Notes under the pieces: model-generated
The model's input: the letters and a program-made list of their open reading frames with translations, nothing else
Database searches by the model: none
Told to the model about the DNA's origin: nothing
Shown here: positions 60,142-64,000 of the stretch, piece by piece
Layout of the letters: the number at the start of each line of letters is the position of its first letter
How positions within the stretch are numbered: the first letter of the stretch is position 1
Made by a program: the position numbers and the translations under genes
NCBI GenBank assembly: GCA_014360645.1
Contig: JACIXD010000009.1
Location: forward strand, 1-64,000
Source: Actinomycetota bacterium
GTDB taxonomy: Bacteria > Actinomycetota > Geothermincolia > Geothermincolales > RBG-13-55-18
Length of the DNA stretch: 64,000 nt
Reading direction: 5' to 3'

Positions 60142-61266
60142 CTATGCTATCCGAACCGCGATGGAGAGGTCGCCGTCGTCCGCGAGCTCCCACTCGCAGG
60201 TGGAGCTCTCCACGCGGTAGGCCATCTCCACCAGGGCCTGAACCGTCCCCACCATGGGGAGGTGCAGACACGCGTTCTGGACCAGCATCTCCAGGCCGTG
60301 CCGGTCTCCCTCGAAGCGCGCGAGGTACCCCAGGCCGCGCACGGCGATCATCTGCTGGAAGGTGAGACCGTCGAGGTTCCAGTTCTCCGTGTTCCAGGCG
60401 GAACGGATATAGCGCCGCGTGGCCTCGATCACCGTCTCGGGTATGGCCTCCCCCAACTCGTACTCCAGGTCGTCGAAAACCGCGTCGGCGGAAAAGGGGC
60501 CGAAGATGGCCGTCCTCCTCCCCGTATCGGGGTCGGTGATGGTGCCGGCCTCGACGTCCCACCTCTGCCTGGCCACCGCCAGGGGGATTCCGCACTGCGG
60601 GCAGCGCTTATAATCCACATCGCCCGGCTTGAAGTCATAGCGCCTGCGCTTAAGGCGTTCCCTCAGCTCCAGCGCGTGTTCTCCCGGAAAGACCTCCGTG
60701 CGGTAGGTGTCCTCGCCCGTCTTCTCGTACCTCACCTGCATCTCGATGCCCTCGAAGGCCTCCACCGATCCCAGGTTGTCCGCGGCGAGGAAGAGGATGG
60801 AGTAGGGGTTCCGCACCTTCTGCACCCGCCAGGGGAAATCCGCCCCCTCCTCCCAGAGCTCGCTCATCATCTGCTCGCCGTAACCGTAGTTCTTCGCGAT
60901 GTCCATGATGTTCCGGGTGATGACCCTCATGGTGGCCAGGAGGGTCTCCCGCTCCTCGGGGGTCATGCGCGCCATGCGCTCCTCCAAGCCCGAATCCGAT
61001 CCGTCGATGATCCCGCGCACCTCCGGGGGAAAGGCCCTCTCGATGTAGCGCCGGGTCTCGCGGCTCCTGCTCTCTATGACCATGCGCTCGACGGGCACGC
61101 CAATGAGCTCCTCGATGCCCCTGATGACGCGGTCGATGGTCTCGGACTCGAAAAAGACCATGCGGTTGCGGGGAGAAGCGGCAAGGGAGATGACGCCGTT
61201 GCTCTCCCAGTTGAGTTCCCTGCTCACCATGAGGGGAACCACGCATTCGGCACAGGTCTCTATCAT
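60142..61266 (-). CDS. CxxC-containing family protein, member C-prime (parental form)
   Basis: The 374-residue protein starts at ATG 61266 after GGAGGAGGG, reading MIETCAECVVPLMVSRELNW. An upstream extension of this frame to 61716 has no start signal and no family sequence. From ETIDRVIRG on it is identical to the chimeric gene at 57356; only the first 43 residues differ. It keeps one C-x2-C (CAEC) at the start and CPQC in the middle. It is the first gene of the leftward five-gene array and probably carries the array's promoter in the 500 bases upstream. Function unknown. Confidence 0.73.
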   Translation of the reverse strand: MIETCAECVVPLMVSRELNWESNGVISLAASPRNRMVFFESETIDRVIRGIEELIGVPVERMVIESRSRETRRYIERAFPPEVRGIIDGSDSGLEERMARMTPEERETLLATMRVITRNIMDIAKNYGYGEQMMSELWEEGADFPWRVQKVRNPYSILFLAADNLGSVEAFEGIEMQVRYEKTGEDTYRTEVFPGEHALELRERLKRRRYDFKPGDVDYKRCPQCGIPLAVARQRWDVEAGTITDPDTGRRTAIFGPFSADAVFDDLEYELGEAIPETVIEATRRYIRSAWNTENWNLDGLTFQQMIAVRGLGYLARFEGDRHGLEMLVQNACLHLPMVGTVQALVEMAYRVESSTCEWELADDGDLSIAVRIA

Positions 61267-61780
61267 GCGCCATCCCTCCTCCGGTCGCCTCTTTGTCCCG
61301 GTCGGAAGGCAGGCCTCGACATCCTCTCCACTCCTATTATTCTTATTCTCGGAAAGGACGAGGCCGTCCTTCAGCGACACCCGGACCCGTGCCTGGCTCC
61401 GCGCGGAAACAATCGGCGTCCTCCCCCGCCTCCGCGCGCAGTGACGCCGGCGCTGCGGGGGCGCCCGCCCGGCCGTTTCCTTGTGGTAGAATAGCCCCCA
61501 GGAGGGGTTTGGCAGGGAGGGCGAGGCATCCGATGGCGTCCCCGGAAAACAGGTCAAGAACGCTGCGGCTTCGTCCATCTTCCTCTTCCTGCCATGACAG
61601 GGCGCGTTGCGGGGAGATGCCTCCTGCCGAAAGGGAAGACCCGGCGCGAGGTGGGGGGTACGGTAAAGTCGCCGAGACCTACCGTTCTCCCCTCCTTTCC
61701 GATAGCTCGGTGACACACGGCACCCGGGCCGGATGGGTCAGCGGGCGGGGACCATCCCGCCACGACAGGGGGGAGGGAAG
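61267..61780. other. Divergent intergenic region
   Basis: 514 bases between the paralogue array and the acyl-CoA dehydrogenase. A short AT-rich stretch (CTATTATTCTTATTCTCGG, near 61330) may contain the leftward promoter. No gene or recognised RNA is supported. Confidence 0.4.
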
Positions 61781-63241
61781 ATGAGCGACGAACGCCTGAG
61801 CGAGACGGGCAGCAGGCTGCTGCGCGAGGTCCCGGTCCTGATGAGCCTGCGCAGGCACGATCCACGAGGGGTGGACGAGATCCTGCGTATCGTGGAGAGC
61901 TGCGCGGAGTTCAACCGCCTGCACGCGGAGCCCGTGGCGCTGGAGCTCGACTCCCGCATGGAAAAAGACCCCGAATACTTCGACTGGGACCTAGCCCGCG
62001 CCGCATGCCGGTACCGTCTCTTCAGCCTGGTCATTCCCGCCGTTATGGGAGGCCTGGCGGGAAGGTACATGCTCACCGCGGGCTCATTGGCCTTCGAGGA
62101 GTTGTGCTCGACCTGCGCCGGGATCGGGAACATGATCGCCGCCTCCAGCCTGGGCGCCTCCCCCATGCTCACCCCCGGCGGCATGCCGCACTGGGACACG
62201 GTGCTGCACGAGATGCTGGAGGGGGAGAAGAGGGGCGAGCCGGTGCTCATGGCCTACGCCATTACCGAGCCCTCTGCCGGGACCGACGTGGAGGAGCCGC
62301 GTTTTCTCGCCCGGGCGAGGATCGGCATGGAGGCGAGGAAGGTCCGGGGCGGTTACCTGCTCAACGGCCGCAAGTGCTTCATCTCCGGGGGGAAGGAGGC
62401 GAAGTACCTCACCGTGTGCGCGGCCACGGACCGCGAGCGTCCCCTCGAGACCTGGACTGTCTTCCTGGTTCACCGGGACATGGAGGGTTTCTCGGTGCCC
62501 AGGGTGGAGCCCAAGATGGGCCAGCGCGCCTGTCACGCCGCGGAGATACTCTTCGAGGACGTCTTCGTCCCGGACACCCACGTCATGGGCTACGAGGGCG
62601 ACGGTATGTCCACCGGCATCCTCACCATCATGGCCGCCTCCCGCGGACCGGTGGGCGCGGTGGGGACGGGCATAGCGCGCGGCGTCTGCCGGCACTTCCT
62701 CGCCTGGGCCAGGGAGCGGAGGAACGGCTCCAGGCCCCTTGACGAACAGCACATCCGCATGGCCGCGGCCGACATGGTGGCGGCGGTCCAGGAATCCCGG
62801 GGGCTGGTGCTCAACCACAGCCTGACCGGTGACGCCGTCTTCGGCAGGCTCCTGGTCAACCCGCTGATGAAGGCCATCTTCGCGCTCCCCAGGGAGGTGC
62901 GGATTTCCAGGCCTTACCAGGCCTACCTCCATTCCCGCCACGGCAAGGCCACGGCCGCGCGCCTGCTGCGCATGCTGGTGAGCGAGGACGAGATGACCAG
63001 GCTCCTCGCCCTGGCCTCGCTGGCGAAGTTCGCCTGCACCGACAACGCGGTGGCGGTGGCCTCGAGAGCCCTGGAACTCATGGGGGCGGACGGGAGCGAG
63101 GAGAGACGCTGGGTGGAGAAGTGCTACCGCGACGCCAAGGTTACCCAGATCTACGAGGGCACCAACCAGTTGAACCGGCTCACCTATCACGACATCGAGA
63201 TCGGCGGCGACCTCAGGGTGGAGCTGCCGCGACCGCGGTGA
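61781..63241 (+). CDS. Acyl-CoA dehydrogenase family protein
   Basis: The 486-residue flavoprotein shows the acyl-CoA dehydrogenase pattern: a helical N-terminal domain, YAITEPSAGTDVEEP (FAD/substrate strand), GRKCFISGGKEAKYLTVCA, VPDTHVMGYEGDGM, and a C-terminal helical domain ending ELMGADGSEERRWVEKCYRD and VTQIYEGTNQLNRL. The last motif carries the glutamate that acts as catalytic base in many members. It is longer than the usual 380-400 residues, with insertions before and within the C-terminal domain. GGGGGGAGGGAAG precedes the ATG at 61781. It could oxidise the acyl-CoA formed downstream of the mutase. An Old-Yellow-Enzyme-type reductase gene follows on the same strand. Confidence 0.87.
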   Translation: MSDERLSETGSRLLREVPVLMSLRRHDPRGVDEILRIVESCAEFNRLHAEPVALELDSRMEKDPEYFDWDLARAACRYRLFSLVIPAVMGGLAGRYMLTAGSLAFEELCSTCAGIGNMIAASSLGASPMLTPGGMPHWDTVLHEMLEGEKRGEPVLMAYAITEPSAGTDVEEPRFLARARIGMEARKVRGGYLLNGRKCFISGGKEAKYLTVCAATDRERPLETWTVFLVHRDMEGFSVPRVEPKMGQRACHAAEILFEDVFVPDTHVMGYEGDGMSTGILTIMAASRGPVGAVGTGIARGVCRHFLAWARERRNGSRPLDEQHIRMAAADMVAAVQESRGLVLNHSLTGDAVFGRLLVNPLMKAIFALPREVRISRPYQAYLHSRHGKATAARLLRMLVSEDEMTRLLALASLAKFACTDNAVAVASRALELMGADGSEERRWVEKCYRDAKVTQIYEGTNQLNRLTYHDIEIGGDLRVELPRPR

Positions 63242-63564
63242 GGGAGGTGACGTGATGAGGACCTGGGGTTCAGGTCGCCCGGGCACCGCCTCCGCCCTCC
63301 GCATCGCGAGCGCCGGAAAGCGACCCTTCCGCCGCTGGACAGCAGATGGGGTGCCGGCCAGAGCATGGGACGGATCGCCGGCAACGGCCCACGGGGCGCG
63401 CGGCCCCTCTTCCCTAGCGCCGGAGCCGGTATGCATGGAGACGCGCGGGTATTCGCCCCGCGCCCGCAAGGCGGAGGGCGAGAGGAGCACCGTGAGCCCG
63501 TACGCATGCTCGGGATCGCGCGGGCTTTCCAGCCGCCCACGGCGTCCGGACAAGGAGGTGTGAA
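63242..63564. other. Intergenic region, no gene supported
   Basis: About 320 bases between the acyl-CoA dehydrogenase and the flavin reductase genes. Open frames are the chance frames of GC-rich DNA. AAGGAGG at its right end is the ribosome site of the next gene. Confidence 0.45.
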
Positions 63565-64000
63565 ATGTCGGTGCTCTTTACCCCCGGCAGGATAGGAGAG
63601 GTGGAGATCAGGAACCGCTTTGTGCACGCCGCCACCTACGAGAGCATGGCGGAAGAGGACGGCAGGGTGTCCGAGATGCTGCTGCGCCGCTACGCGCGCC
63701 TGGCCCGCGAGGAACTGGGGTTGATCATCCCCGGCATCATGATCGTGCATCCCCTGGGCGACGTGCCGGGTCGCGCCATCGGCATCCACGACGACGCCAT
63801 GGTTCCCGGCCTGAAAAAGCTGGTCGACACGGTCCACGACGGGGGGGCGAAGATCTTTTTCCAGCTCCTGCACGCAGGCGCTCAGACCAACCGCCAGGCC
63901 ATCGGGCGCCCTCCCCTGGCCCCGTCGCGCACCGGCATCAACCCCATGTACCTCAACCGCGCCAGGGCCATGAGCGAGGACGAGATACGAGAGGCGGTAA
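63565..64000 (+). CDS. NADH:flavin oxidoreductase / Old Yellow Enzyme family, N-terminal part
   Basis: The gene starts at ATG 63565 after CAAGGAGGTGTGAA and runs off the window; 145 codons are seen. The sequence MSVLFTPGRIGEVEIRNRFV followed by HAATYESMAEEDGRVSE, LGLIIPGIMIVHPLGDVPGR, and KIFFQLLHAGAQTNR is the FMN-binding TIM-barrel start of the Old Yellow Enzyme family, including the QLxHAGRQ-type FMN/substrate strand. Members with an additional C-terminal iron-sulfur and FAD/NAD domain (2,4-dienoyl-CoA reductase type) are common beside acyl-CoA dehydrogenases. Which type this is cannot be told from the part seen. Confidence 0.88.
   Translation, partial: MSVLFTPGRIGEVEIRNRFVHAATYESMAEEDGRVSEMLLRRYARLAREELGLIIPGIMIVHPLGDVPGRAIGIHDDAMVPGLKKLVDTVHDGGAKIFFQLLHAGAQTNRQAIGRPPLAPSRTGINPMYLNRARAMSEDEIREAV

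Larger units (their letters stand above)
58368..61173. repeat. 2.8-kb tandem duplication, copy 2
   Basis: Second copy of 55582-58387. It overlaps the first by the 20-base junction sequence and ends within the start of gene C-prime, where identity stops at 61173. One synonymous base differs (61102). Confidence 0.92.

Noticed and set aside
55582-61173. Treating the 2.8-kb repeat as a pure assembly artefact
   Set aside because: One base differs between copies and the junction lies in a homologous coding segment that gives an intact chimeric frame, which fits real recombination. Long reads would still be needed to settle it.

Overview
The window is a GC-rich bacterial segment of almost entirely protein-coding DNA. 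I see no rRNA, tRNA or CRISPR array. Enzyme content points to a strict or facultative anaerobe: rubrerythrin, a tungsten-type aldehyde ferredoxin oxidoreductase, a glycyl-radical enzyme with its activase, B12-dependent acyl-CoA mutase, and Fix/Hdr-like electron-transfer proteins. Three secreted proteins share a roughly 100-residue repeat (WYLAEG...TWVLVQNP...VSTKV...ERAMYF...GHDSIG) that I associate with deep-branching Actinobacteriota. That taxonomic guess is weak because no marker gene is present.

Region 1 (1-6982) is a redox and catabolic module: the tail of an Hdr-type (Fe-S) protein, a GlcD/VAO-type FAD oxidoreductase, a FixC/FixX-like pair, an amidohydrolase, and an aldehyde ferredoxin oxidoreductase split by one in-frame TAA. 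Region 2 (7475-19445) holds three secreted repeat proteins, one fused to a CapA-type phosphoesterase domain, with rubrerythrin, an FAD oxidoreductase and an SHMT-like PLP enzyme between them. Region 3 (19446-32442) is mixed: two short elements with shared terminal inverted repeats, each lodged between convergent genes; an enoyl-CoA hydratase; a permuted-papain-fold protein; a TetR regulator with a palindromic site and a membrane protein; phosphofructokinase; an alpha/beta hydrolase; a two-part GMC oxidoreductase; a truncated DUF389 protein; and a pentapeptide-repeat protein.

Region 4 (33239-53600) is the most interesting. It encodes what looks like a near-complete pathway for anaerobic hydrocarbon activation by fumarate addition. 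The core is an X-succinate synthase (alkylsuccinate/benzylsuccinate synthase family) alpha subunit, two small four-cysteine subunits, a radical-SAM activase and three paralogous zinc-ribbon-like small proteins. Around it lie an acyl-CoA ligase, an enoyl-CoA hydratase, a divergent two-subunit B12 acyl-CoA mutase with a radical SAM/PDZ protein between its subunits, a MmgE/PrpD protein, and a biotin-dependent carboxyltransferase plus biotin carboxylase next to biotin ligase and BioY. By the known logic of alkane degradation, the hydrocarbon is added to fumarate, the alkylsuccinate is CoA-activated, the carbon skeleton is rearranged by the mutase, a carboxyl group is lost or transferred, and beta-oxidation follows.

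Region 5 (53680-64000) has an EamA transporter, five genes of an unrecognised CxxC-containing protein family, an acyl-CoA dehydrogenase and the start of an Old-Yellow-Enzyme-type reductase. The five-gene array was enlarged by a very recent 2,786-bp tandem duplication whose junction created a chimeric gene.
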